This document shows, piece after piece, positions 23,952 to 32,117 of a stretch of 33,028 nt of DNA. The translations under genes were made by a program, and so were the position numbers. The notes beneath the pieces were generated by a model. The model did not search any database. It saw only the letters and a list, made by a program, of their open reading frames with translations, and was not told the DNA's origin. This DNA is from Microbacterium sp. (GTDB lineage Bacteria; Actinomycetota; Actinomycetes; Actinomycetales; Microbacteriaceae), in contig NZ_JAPLAI010000014.1 of NCBI RefSeq assembly GCF_026393345.1, positions 7,458-40,485 of the forward strand, read 5' to 3'. Positions within the stretch are counted from its first letter, which is position 1. Each line of letters begins with the position of its first letter.

Positions 23952-25964
23952 TCACTCCCCCGGCGGGACCGCCTCTGTGGCCGGCGCCGCATCCTCGAAC
24001 TGCGCCCGGTAGAGCCGCCAGTAGGCGCCCTCCGCGGCGATGAGTTCGTCGTGCGTGCCCTTCTCCACGATGCTGCCGTGCTCCATCACGAGGATGAGGT
24101 CGGCGTCCCGGATGGTCGAGAGCCGGTGCGCGATGACGAACGAGGTGCGTCCCTGCCGCAGCGCCGCCATGGCGTGCTGCAGTAGCAGTTCGGTTCGGGT
24201 GTCGACGGAAGAGGTCGCCTCGTCGAGGATGAGCACGGACGGCTGCGCGACGAAGGCACGCGCGATCGTGATGAGCTGCTTCTCGCCCGCTGAGACGTTC
24301 GACGCCTCCTCGTCGAGGACCGTGTCGTAGCCGTCGGGCAGCGAGTGCACGAAGCGGTCGACCCGGGTCGCGGTCGCGGCCGCCACGATCTCCTCATCAG
24401 TCGCCGACTCGCGGCCGTAGCGGATGTTCTCCCGGATGGTGCCGGCGAACAGCCACGGGTCCTGCAGGACCATGCCGGTGCGGGAGCGCACATCGTCACG
24501 GGTGAGGGCGCCGATGTCTTGCCCGTCGAGGAGGATGCGGCCGCCGTCGAGCTCGTAGAACCTCATGATCAGGTTCACCAGCGTCGTCTTCCCCGCGCCG
24601 GTCGGCCCGACGATCGCGACGGTCTGTCCCGGCTCGACGGTGAAGGACAGGTCGGTGATGAGCGGGTGCTCCGGTGCGTAGGAGAACGCGACGTTCTCGA
24701 ACTCGATGACACCGGGGCCGTCGACGAGGGCCGGGGCGTCCGCCGCATCCGGTTCCTGCTCCTGCGCATCGAGCAACTCGAACACGCGCTCGGCCGACGC
24801 CGTGCCGGACTGGATGACCGCGGCCATGCCCCCCAGCTGCGACAGCGGCTGGGTGAACTGCTGCGAATACTGGATGAACGCCTGCACGTCGCCGAGCCGC
24901 AGGGTGCCGCCCGCGACCATGAGGCCGCCGAGCACGGCGATGCCGACGTAGGTGAGGTTCCCGACGAACATCATGCCGGGCATGATGATCCCGGACAGGA
25001 ACTGGGCCTTGAATGCGGCCTGGTACAGCTCCTCGTTCTCGACCTGGAACTTCTCCCGCGAGTCGGCCTCGCGGCCGAAGACCTTCACCAGCGCGTGCCC
25101 CGAGAAGGACTCCTCCACCCGCGCATTGAGCCGCCCGACCTTGCGCCACTGGATGCCGAAGGCCTTCTGCGACCGGGGTCCGATGACGCCGAAGATGACG
25201 GCCATGAGTGGAAGGGAGATGAGTGCGACGATCGCCAGCTGCCACGAGATCGAGAACATCATGATGAGCACGCCGACGACCGTGAGCACGGAGGTGACGA
25301 CGCCCGAGAGCGACTGCTGCATCGTCTGCGTGATGTTGTCGATGTCGTTGGTGACGCGGGAGATCAGCTCGCCCCGCTGCACGCGGTCGAAGTACGACAG
25401 CGGCAGCCGGTTGATCTTCGTCTCGACCGATTCCCGCAGCCGCCACATGGTGCGCACCATGATCACGTTGATGACGTAGCCCTGGATCCAGCTGAGGAAC
25501 GACGAGGCGATGTAGATCGCGAGCGCTGCCATGATCACGAGCCGGAGCGCGTCGAAGTCGACGCCTGCGCCGACGGAGAACCCGTCCATCGCGGCGATGA
25601 TGTTCGCCATGTCGGTCTGGCCGGCGCTCCGGAGGGCTTCGACGACCGTGGCCTGCGAGGTGCCGGCGGGGAAGGACCCCGCCAGCGCGCTGGAGGCGAC
25701 GCCCTCGAAGACGATGTTCGTCGCCTCGCCGAGCACCTTCGGCGCGATCACGGCGAGCACCACGCCGAGGGCACCGAGGAACGAGACGAAGATGAAGGCG
25801 ACCGCGTGCGGGCGGAGCAGCCCGATCATCCGGCCGAAACTCTTGCCGAAATCGGACGCCTTGCCGGGCGCGACGCTGTCCCAATCCCCCGAGTTCCGTC
25901 GTGCCTCTTCGGCGAGTTCGAGTTCGAGGCGCTCCTCCTCGGTGAGGCTGTCGGGGGTGCTCAC
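23952..25964 (-). CDS. ABC exporter half, catalytically complete subunit
   Basis: 670 residues: an N-terminal charged extension of about 45, six membrane segments (about 55-360) and a C-terminal ATPase. Motifs: Walker A GPTGAGKTT near 451, LQDPWLFAGTI, signature VSAGEKQLITIARA near 555, Walker B VLILDEATSSVD with the catalytic Glu near 576 and switch His in AHRLSTI near 610. The signature (SAGEK for SGGQ) is altered. It overlaps the upstream ABC gene by four bases (GTGA), so the two are translated together and form a heterodimer. Such pairs export drugs, lipids or peptides; the substrate is not readable here. Confidence 0.92.
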   Translation of the reverse strand: MSTPDSLTEEERLELELAEEARRNSGDWDSVAPGKASDFGKSFGRMIGLLRPHAVAFIFVSFLGALGVVLAVIAPKVLGEATNIVFEGVASSALAGSFPAGTSQATVVEALRSAGQTDMANIIAAMDGFSVGAGVDFDALRLVIMAALAIYIASSFLSWIQGYVINVIMVRTMWRLRESVETKINRLPLSYFDRVQRGELISRVTNDIDNITQTMQQSLSGVVTSVLTVVGVLIMMFSISWQLAIVALISLPLMAVIFGVIGPRSQKAFGIQWRKVGRLNARVEESFSGHALVKVFGREADSREKFQVENEELYQAAFKAQFLSGIIMPGMMFVGNLTYVGIAVLGGLMVAGGTLRLGDVQAFIQYSQQFTQPLSQLGGMAAVIQSGTASAERVFELLDAQEQEPDAADAPALVDGPGVIEFENVAFSYAPEHPLITDLSFTVEPGQTVAIVGPTGAGKTTLVNLIMRFYELDGGRILLDGQDIGALTRDDVRSRTGMVLQDPWLFAGTIRENIRYGRESATDEEIVAAATATRVDRFVHSLPDGYDTVLDEEASNVSAGEKQLITIARAFVAQPSVLILDEATSSVDTRTELLLQHAMAALRQGRTSFVIAHRLSTIRDADLILVMEHGSIVEKGTHDELIAAEGAYWRLYRAQFEDAAPATEAVPPGE

Positions 25965-27688
25965 GCGTCCACCCCCAGCTGCGATTCGACGATCTCGCGA
26001 TACGTCTCACTGGTCTCGAGCAGCTCGTCGTGGGTGCCGACCGCGACCATCCGGCCGTCCTCGAGCACGACGATCCGGTCGGCGTCGGTGATCGTGGACA
26101 CGCGCTGGGCGACGACGATCTTGGTGACGTCGGGCAGTTCCCGCCACAACGCCTGCCTCAGCCTCGCGTCGGTCGCCAGGTCGAGCGCGGAGAACGAATC
26201 GTCGAACACGAGCACATCCGGCCGGTGCACGATCGCCCGCGCGATCGCGAGCCGCTGCCGCTGGCCGCCGGACACGTTGGTGCCGCCCTGCGCGATGCGC
26301 GCATCGAGCTGCCCCTCCATCTCCTCGACGAAGTCGCGCCCCTGGGCGATCTCCAGGGCGTGCCACAGCTCGTCATCGGTCGCCTCCTCGCGGCCGAAGC
26401 GGAGGTTGGAGGCGACCGTGCCGGAGAACAGGAACGGACGCTGCGGCACCAGCCCGATGCCCGCCCACAGGCGGTCGAGGTCGGCTTCGCGCACATCCAC
26501 CCCGCCGACCCGCACCGCGCCGCCGGTGACGTCGAACAGCCGTGGGATGAGGGAGATGAGGGTCGTCTTGCCCGACCCGGTCGATCCGACGATCGCCACC
26601 GTCTCGCCGCGGCGCGCCTCGAACGTGATGCCGTGCAGCACCGGCTGGTCGGCGCCGGGATAGGTGAATTCCGCATCCGCGAAGGCGACTGTCCCGGGCG
26701 CCGGGAACTGGGTCACCGGATGTTCCGCTGGCACCAGGGTGGACTCGCTCGCGAGCACCTCCTCGATGCGCTCCGCGGACACCGCGGCGCGCGGGATCAT
26801 GATCGTCATGAAGCTCGCCATGAGCACACCCATGAGGATCTGAGCCACGTACTGCATGAACGCGAAGAGGGTGCCGATCTCGACGTTGCCCGCATCCACC
26901 TGGATCCCGCCGAACCAGATGACGCCGACGATCGTGACGTCGAGGACGAGCATGGCGACGGGGAACAGCAGCACGAACAGCGAGCCGACCTTGCGGCCGA
27001 CCACCATGATGTCGGTGTTCGCGACACCGAACCGCTCCTCCTCGATGCGTTCACGGACGAACGCGCGGACGACCCGCACACCCGTGAGTTGCTCGCGCAT
27101 GACCCGGTTCACCGCATCCAGCTTCTGCTGGAAGGTCCGGAAAAGGGGCACCATGCGGCTGATGATGACGAGCACGAACACGAGCAGCAGCGGCACGGCA
27201 ACACCGATCAGCCAGCTGAGTCCGACATCCTGCTGCAATGCCATGATGACGCCGCCGATCGCGAGGAGCGGGGCAGTCACGAGCATGGTGGCGCCCGTCA
27301 TTGCGAGCATCTGCACCTGCTGCACGTCGTTCGTGTTGCGGGTGATGAGAGAGCCTGGGCCGAACCGCGACACCTCCCGTTCGGAGAATCCGCTGACCTT
27401 CTCGTACACGTCGCGGCGGATATCGCGGCCGGCCGCCATCGCGGCGCGGGCGGCGAAGTAGGTCGCAATGATCGACGCCACGATCTGACCCAGCGAGATG
27501 CCCAGCATGACGACGCCGGTGGACCAGATGTAGGCGGTGTCGCCGCGCGCGACGCCCTGGTCGATGATGTCCGCGTTCAGCCGCGGCAAGTACAGTGACG
27601 CGACTGCCGCGACGACCTGGAATACCAGGACGACCAGCAGGAGCCACCGGTACGGCGCGAGAAAGCGGAGCAGAAGTTTGCCGAGCAC
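25961..27688 (-). CDS. ABC exporter half, degenerate-site subunit
   Basis: 575 residues: six membrane segments beginning LGKLLLRFLAPYRWLLLVVL, then an ATPase with Walker A GSTGSGKTT near 366, VPQRPFLFSGTV, canonical signature VSGGQRQRLAIARA and Walker B VLVFDDSFSALD near 490, where the catalytic Glu is Asp. The switch His is Gln (VAQRVSTI, near 525). These changes mark the non-hydrolysing site of heterodimeric exporters such as TM287/288 and BmrCD. GTG 27688 was chosen over a longer reading because GGAG lies six bases upstream and LGKLL is the usual family start. A TACTGT/GATACT -10 candidate lies at about 27744-27751. Confidence 0.9.
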   Translation of the reverse strand: MLGKLLLRFLAPYRWLLLVVLVFQVVAAVASLYLPRLNADIIDQGVARGDTAYIWSTGVVMLGISLGQIVASIIATYFAARAAMAAGRDIRRDVYEKVSGFSEREVSRFGPGSLITRNTNDVQQVQMLAMTGATMLVTAPLLAIGGVIMALQQDVGLSWLIGVAVPLLLVFVLVIISRMVPLFRTFQQKLDAVNRVMREQLTGVRVVRAFVRERIEEERFGVANTDIMVVGRKVGSLFVLLFPVAMLVLDVTIVGVIWFGGIQVDAGNVEIGTLFAFMQYVAQILMGVLMASFMTIMIPRAAVSAERIEEVLASESTLVPAEHPVTQFPAPGTVAFADAEFTYPGADQPVLHGITFEARRGETVAIVGSTGSGKTTLISLIPRLFDVTGGAVRVGGVDVREADLDRLWAGIGLVPQRPFLFSGTVASNLRFGREEATDDELWHALEIAQGRDFVEEMEGQLDARIAQGGTNVSGGQRQRLAIARAIVHRPDVLVFDDSFSALDLATDARLRQALWRELPDVTKIVVAQRVSTITDADRIVVLEDGRMVAVGTHDELLETSETYREIVESQLGVDA

Positions 27689-27821
27689 GAGGTCTCCAAG
27701 GGGGTCGGACTGCGGGGTCGCTGTCGTCCTCCGCAGGCTCGACACAGTATCCGCCACTTCCGACATCGGGGACAGACCCGCCGGCAGCGATGCTGCGCCG
27801 CATGTCGCCAATTCGGCAGAA

Positions 27822-27876
27822 CATGTCCCACTTTCTGCCGTTCTGAGACGCTCAAAGCGACAGAAAGTGGGACATG
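27822..27876. repeat. Foldback element 4, 16-base perfect arms
   Basis: CATGTCCCACTTTCTG (27822-27837) and CAGAAAGTGGGACATG (27861-27876) are exact reverse complements around 23 bases. Its first 26 bases equal those of element 3 at 18842; the middle of element 3 is missing here. It lies between the exporter promoter and the tRNA-Asn terminator. Confidence 0.88.
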
Positions 27877-27897
27877 CTGCGACCCGCTGCGAAATGG

Positions 27898-27926
27898 CAG
27901 AAGCCCCGCACGGGGCGGGGCTTCTG
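27898..27926 (-). terminator. Intrinsic terminator after tRNA-Asn
   Basis: CAGAAGCCCCGC (27898-27909) and GCGGGGCTTCTG (27915-27926) form a perfect 12-base stem with a five-base loop, six bases beyond the tRNA 3' end. No long U-tract follows. Confidence 0.7.
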
Positions 27927-27932
27927 GGGTGG

Positions 27933-28005
27933 CTCCCCGGCTTGGACTCGAACCAAGAACCTATCGGTTAACAGCCGATTGCTCTGCCAATTGAGCTACC
28001 GAGGA
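27933..28005 (-). tRNA. tRNA-Asn(GTT)
   Basis: Minus-strand cloverleaf: acceptor TCCTCGG with CCGGGGA, D-arm GCTC..GAGC, anticodon stem ATCGG/CCGAT around CTGTTAA giving GTT, T-loop TTCGAGT, discriminator G. CCA is not encoded. A TAATAT -10 box lies 32 bases upstream. Confidence 0.96.
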
Positions 28006-28036
28006 TCAGCTGCCCCCTCGCGAGGACAACCCGTCC

Positions 28037-28042
28037 ATATTA
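28037..28042 (-). promoter_or_regulatory. -10 box of tRNA-Asn
   Basis: Minus-strand TAATAT, the closest match to the TATAAT consensus in this GC-rich window. Just upstream, ACCCC and GGGGT with a short loop (28047-28058), followed by TTTG, may end the ABC ATPase transcript. Confidence 0.55.
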
Positions 28043-28068
28043 GCAAACCCCGAGGGGTGCTCACGACA

Positions 28069-28830
28069 TCAGGGCGCGACCGCCGTGTCGCCGAGGAAGC
28101 CTCTCGCGGCGGAACTGCCGTGCCCGTAGGCGAGCGTGTGCCCCGCCTTCAGCACGAGCACATCGGCGTTGAACGCATCAGCCGCCTCGACGTCATTGGT
28201 CACGAGCATGAGCGACGCGCCGGCGGCCCGGCGACGCCCCAGCGCCTCCCCCACGACCCGTCGCGCCTCCACGTCCAGGTTCGCGAGGATCTCGTCGCCC
28301 ACGATGAGACGCGGGTCGAGCATGAGCGCCCGCGCGATCGCGACCCGCTGCCGCATCCCGGCACTGAGCTCGTACGGGAACTTCGCCGCGAGGCCGAGCG
28401 GCAGTGCCAGTTCGTCGAGCAGGGATGCCACCCGCAGCGCGACCGCACGCCCGTTCGGGCGGCGCACCCGTCCGGTGAACGGCTCGCCGATGATCTCACC
28501 GACCGTGAGACGCGGCGGCAGTGTCGCACCGTCGGCCTGACCGACGTATCCGGCGTACACGCCGAGACCACGGAGCTTCCGGCCCTTCCGGCGGAGCGAG
28601 GTGCCCTCGACGAACGCCTCGCCGCCGTCGACGTGCACGCCCTCGGGCGCCCGTCCAGCGAGCACCGCGGCCAGCGTCGACTTGCCGGAGCCCGTCGCGC
28701 CACCGACGATCAGGGCGGAGCGCCGAGGCAGCACGAACGTCACCCCGTCAACGAGGCGCCGCCCGGAGTGGTCGGCGATGGACAGATCGCTGCACGAGAT
28801 ACTGACGGTCGTCGCGGTGTCGGCACTCAT
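28069..28830 (-). CDS. Stand-alone ABC ATPase with an altered switch histidine
   Basis: 253 residues. Walker A GGATGSGKST is at 43-52, the signature ELSAGMRQRVAIARAL at 154-169, and Walker B RLIVGDEI with Asp179 and Glu180. The overall order resembles peptide/nickel importer ATPases (DppD/OppD), but the switch region reads VTNDVEA with Asn212 where His is usual. No permease or binding-protein gene is beside it, so the partner is unknown. It lies 33 bases after dnaG on the same strand. CAGGAT ends six bases before ATG 28830, so it may also have a leaderless start of its own. Confidence 0.83.
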   Translation of the reverse strand: MSADTATTVSISCSDLSIADHSGRRLVDGVTFVLPRRSALIVGGATGSGKSTLAAVLAGRAPEGVHVDGGEAFVEGTSLRRKGRKLRGLGVYAGYVGQADGATLPPRLTVGEIIGEPFTGRVRRPNGRAVALRVASLLDELALPLGLAAKFPYELSAGMRQRVAIARALMLDPRLIVGDEILANLDVEARRVVGEALGRRRAAGASLMLVTNDVEAADAFNADVLVLKAGHTLAYGHGSSAARGFLGDTAVAP

Positions 28831-28836
28831 GAAGCC

Positions 28837-28842
28837 ATCCTG
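28837..28842 (-). promoter_or_regulatory. Candidate -10 box for the stand-alone ABC ATPase
   Basis: Minus-strand CAGGAT with a six-base gap to ATG, the same arrangement as at fabD. It may alternatively be a weak AGGA ribosome site within the dnaG transcript. Confidence 0.35.
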
Positions 28843-28863
28843 CCTGTCGGAACCGGCGTGACG

Positions 28864-30759
28864 CTACGCGTCGCCGACGAGCAGCTGCCGCTGCGCGTCG
28901 ATCTCGCGCAGCTGGACCCGTACCGCGCGTCCCTCTTCGGAGTCGGCGGGCACGCGCTGGATGGCGCCGAGCAGCTCGCGTTTTGTGCGGTCGAGCGCGC
29001 GCAACCGGATGTTGTGGGCGAGCTCCTGCGTGGTGGTGACGGCGAGGGCGTCGTTGCTCGCCGGGAAAGCCGCCGTCAGCAACTCGGCGGCGAGGGTCCG
29101 GTACGGCTCGCGCACCGCCTGCACCGCGGCCACGGCCCAGCCGGGCAGCGTGTGGTCGGGCACGGCGGCGATGGTGGATCGAATCGCCTCGAGGGCGGGG
29201 TGCCGGAAGGTCTCGTCGAGCGCTGCTCGCAGGTCGGCCTGGTCGATCCGGTGCCCGTACTGCAGGAATCCCTGGATCGCATCGCGTTCCAGGCTGACCT
29301 CGGGCGTGCGCGGCAGCGACGCCATGGTCACGGCAACCATGGACGGACCCTGGTCGCCGGGATCGGATGCGGTGGACTCGCTGCTGTCGCGGCGGGCACC
29401 GTCACGGGTCGGAGTCGCACCCTCCGCGGGCCGGCGCATCGCGCGCCCCACTTCCCGGCGCACCTGACCCAGCTCTTCACCGAGGCGGCGGGAGAGGAGG
29501 TGCTCGTACCCGTGGCGGAGTCCTTCGTCGCGCATGTCGGCAAGCAGCGGCGCCGTCGACTGCAGGCCGCGCAGGCGTCCCTCGACGGTGCCGAGGTCAA
29601 CACCCGACAGGCGCTGATCGATCATGAACTCGAACATCGGGGCCTTCGCCTCGATCATGCTGACGACCGCCTGGTCGCCCTTCTTCAGTCGCAGATCGCA
29701 CGGGTCGAGACCGTCCGGCCCCACGGCGACGAAGCTCGTCGCGTTGAGGTTCCGCGCCTCGGTGAAGGCCCGCACCGCGGCCTTCTGACCCGCCGCATCC
29801 GGATCGAAGGTGAAGACGATCTCGGCCGACGCGTTCTCCCCCAGGATGCGGCGGAGCACCGAGATGTGGTCGGCGCCGAACGAGGTGCCACAGGTGGCGA
29901 CGGCGGTCGTGATGCCGGCGAGGTGGCAGGCCATCACATCGGTGTACCCCTCGACGACCACGACCCGGGGCGGGTCGCCGCGGCCGATGTCACGCTTGGC
30001 GAGGTCGAGCCCGTAGAGCACCTGCGCCTTCTTGTAGATGGGGGTCTCGGGCGTGTTGAGGTACTTGGGCCCACCGTCGTCCTCGAAGAGCTTGCGGGCG
30101 CCGAACCCGATGACCTGCCCGGTGACGTCGCGGATGGGCCACACCACACGGCCGCGGAACCGGTCGTAGACGCCCCGCTGTCCCTGTGAGAGCAGGCCCG
30201 CCGTGATCAGCTCGTCCCGCGTGAAGCCCTTCGCGGTGAGTGCATCGAGAAGGCTCGACCATCCCTTCGGCGCGAAGCCCACGCCGAAGTGGGCGGCCGC
30301 CCCGGCGTCGAAGCCGCGCTCGCCGAGGAACCGCCGGCCGGGCTCCGCCTCGGGGGTCATGAGCTGCGCACGGTAGAACTCGGCCGCCGCGCCGTTCGCC
30401 TCGTACAGCCGCGCCCGGCCGGAGGTCTCGCGCTCGCGCGGCGCGCCGCCACCCTCTTCCATGTGCAGAGTCAGGCCGACGCGGGCGGCGAGACGCTCGA
30501 CCGCCTCGGTGAACGAGAGGTGGTCCATCCGCTGCAGGAACGTGTAGACGTCGCCCGACTCGCCGCAGCCGAAGCAGTGGTAGAAGCCGACCTGTGGGCG
30601 CACGTGGAAGCTGGGGCTGCGCTCGTCGTGGAACGGGCACAGGCCCTTCAGCGAACCCACGCCGGCAGACTTGAGCGCGACGCGCTCCCCGATGACATCG
30701 GCGATGTTGGTGCGGGCCTTCACCTCGTCGACGTCTGCCTGAACGATGCGGCCGGCCAT
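28864..30759 (-). CDS. dnaG: DNA primase
   Basis: Makes RNA primers for replication. 631 residues. The zinc-binding domain has CPFH (Cys41, His44) and CFGC (Cys62, Cys65). The TOPRIM core shows VVVEGYTDVMA, ATCGTSFG and FDPDAAGQKA, with the catalytic Glu and the Asp-Asp pair. The C-terminal helicase-binding region (about 450-631) is helical and poorly conserved as usual. ATG 30759 shares its first base with the TGA stop of dgt, so the two are translationally coupled. The TAG stop at 28864-28866 begins a TAGCGT that fits a -10 box for the next gene, though a CAGGAT nearer to that gene fits better. Confidence 0.96.
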   Translation of the reverse strand: MAGRIVQADVDEVKARTNIADVIGERVALKSAGVGSLKGLCPFHDERSPSFHVRPQVGFYHCFGCGESGDVYTFLQRMDHLSFTEAVERLAARVGLTLHMEEGGGAPRERETSGRARLYEANGAAAEFYRAQLMTPEAEPGRRFLGERGFDAGAAAHFGVGFAPKGWSSLLDALTAKGFTRDELITAGLLSQGQRGVYDRFRGRVVWPIRDVTGQVIGFGARKLFEDDGGPKYLNTPETPIYKKAQVLYGLDLAKRDIGRGDPPRVVVVEGYTDVMACHLAGITTAVATCGTSFGADHISVLRRILGENASAEIVFTFDPDAAGQKAAVRAFTEARNLNATSFVAVGPDGLDPCDLRLKKGDQAVVSMIEAKAPMFEFMIDQRLSGVDLGTVEGRLRGLQSTAPLLADMRDEGLRHGYEHLLSRRLGEELGQVRREVGRAMRRPAEGATPTRDGARRDSSESTASDPGDQGPSMVAVTMASLPRTPEVSLERDAIQGFLQYGHRIDQADLRAALDETFRHPALEAIRSTIAAVPDHTLPGWAVAAVQAVREPYRTLAAELLTAAFPASNDALAVTTTQELAHNIRLRALDRTKRELLGAIQRVPADSEEGRAVRVQLREIDAQRQLLVGDA

Positions 30760-32117
30760 CAGAGCCCCTCGAGCGGTTCGGGCAGCGCGTACGAGGACGA
30801 ATGGATGCTGCGCCCCCCGGGCACCCAGATGCCGAGTGTCGTGAGGTCGACGTCGCCGACGAGGCGACTGTGCCAGGAGATGGCGAAGCGGTCGGTGAGA
30901 CTCGCGACCTGGTCGACGACGACGCGGCGGCGTGCCGCATCCGTCTCGGCCCGCGCGAAGTCCTCGGCGTGCAGGGTATCGAGGTTCTCCGGCGCATCCC
31001 AGAGGGCGGTGGCGAGGTGCTTGAGCAGCCGCCGCTGCTCCTTGTACAGGGTCTTTCGTCCCTCGATCGACACCACGAACGCGCCGATGGTGCCCTTGAG
31101 CACGGCCATCTCGGCTTCGATCACGCGCGGCACGACCACGTGGGCACGATAACGGGTCAGGACCGGGCCGGCATACGCCTCGCGAGTGGCCGAGGTCGCG
31201 GCGCGGGCGAAGCGGCCGATGAGGTCGGAGGTGAGGTTCTTCAGCCGGGCCATCGCGGCACGGCTGCCGTCGAAGGAGTCGATCCATTCCGGAAGGCGCA
31301 TGAGCCGGAACAGCGCATCCTCGAGTTCCTCACGGGTGAAGTCGTAGCCGACCCAGGTCTGGATGGCCGACAGGATCGACTCGTGCTCGCGGGTGTCGCT
31401 GAGTCGCCGCGGGTCGAGGTAGCCGTTGATGATGGCGTCCTCGAAGTCGTGCACCGAATAGGCGATGTCATCGGAGAGGTCCATGACCTCGGCCTCGATG
31501 CAGCGCACCCGGCCCGGCGCTCCCTCTCGCATCCACCGGAACACGTCCGCGTCCTCGGCGTAGACGCCGTACTTCAGCCGTCCACCCGGGTCGGGCACCG
31601 GGTGATCGGCGGTCCACGGGTACTTGCAGGTCGCGTCGAGGCTCGCCCGGGTGAGGTTCAGTCCGTGACTGCGGCCGCTGTCGTCCAGGATCTTCGGTTC
31701 GAGCCGGCTGAGGATGCGGAGCGTCTGCGCGTTGCCCTCGAAGCCGCCGATGTCCTCGGCCCAGTCGTTGAGGGCCCGCTCACCGTTGTGACCGAAGGGC
31801 GGGTGACCGAGGTCGTGGCTGAGGCAGGCGGTGTCGACGACGTCGGGCGAGAGGTTCAGCGCGGTCGCGAGTTCACGGCCGACCTGCGCCACTTCAAGGG
31901 AGTGGGTCAGGCGGTTACGCGCGAAATCGGCCGGACTCGCGGGACTGAGGACCTGGGTCTTCGCGGCGAGGCGACGAAGGGCTGCGGAGTGCAGCACGCG
32001 CGCGCGGTCGCGGGCGAAGTCGTCACGCTGCGAACGATGCTGCTCGGGGGCGAACCGTTCTGCGGCGGCGGTGTCGTAGCCGTCGGCGCGGATCGCGCCG
32101 GGTGAATCAACCACCAC
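30759..32117 (-). CDS. dgt: dGTP triphosphohydrolase-like HD-domain protein
   Basis: Hydrolyses deoxynucleoside triphosphates to nucleoside and triphosphate, limiting dNTP pools. About 452 residues. The HD metal site is visible: His72 in NRLTHSLEVAQ, His101-Asp102 in CLSHDLGHPPFGHNGE, and a later MDLSDDIAYSVHDFEDA with the final Asp. The N-terminal RDDFARDRARVLHSAALRRLAAKTQV is the family signature. GTG 32117 follows GGAG at ten bases; GTG 32114 is equally possible. It overlaps the 3' end of dus by about 11 bases and dnaG by one, so dus-dgt-dnaG is one operon. Confidence 0.93.
   Translation of the reverse strand: MVVDSPGAIRADGYDTAAAERFAPEQHRSQRDDFARDRARVLHSAALRRLAAKTQVLSPASPADFARNRLTHSLEVAQVGRELATALNLSPDVVDTACLSHDLGHPPFGHNGERALNDWAEDIGGFEGNAQTLRILSRLEPKILDDSGRSHGLNLTRASLDATCKYPWTADHPVPDPGGRLKYGVYAEDADVFRWMREGAPGRVRCIEAEVMDLSDDIAYSVHDFEDAIINGYLDPRRLSDTREHESILSAIQTWVGYDFTREELEDALFRLMRLPEWIDSFDGSRAAMARLKNLTSDLIGRFARAATSATREAYAGPVLTRYRAHVVVPRVIEAEMAVLKGTIGAFVVSIEGRKTLYKEQRRLLKHLATALWDAPENLDTLHAEDFARAETDAARRRVVVDQVASLTDRFAISWHSRLVGDVDLTTLGIWVPGGRSIHSSSYALPEPLEGL

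Noticed and set aside
24345..26663. Plus-strand open frame of 772 residues opposite the ABC exporter
   Set aside because: His/Asp/Arg-rich translation typical of a reversed GC-rich gene; the minus strand encodes two clear ABC subunits.
27874..30189. Plus-strand open frame of 771 residues across tRNA-Asn, the ABC ATPase and dnaG
   Set aside because: It runs through a tRNA and against two well-supported genes, so it cannot be real.
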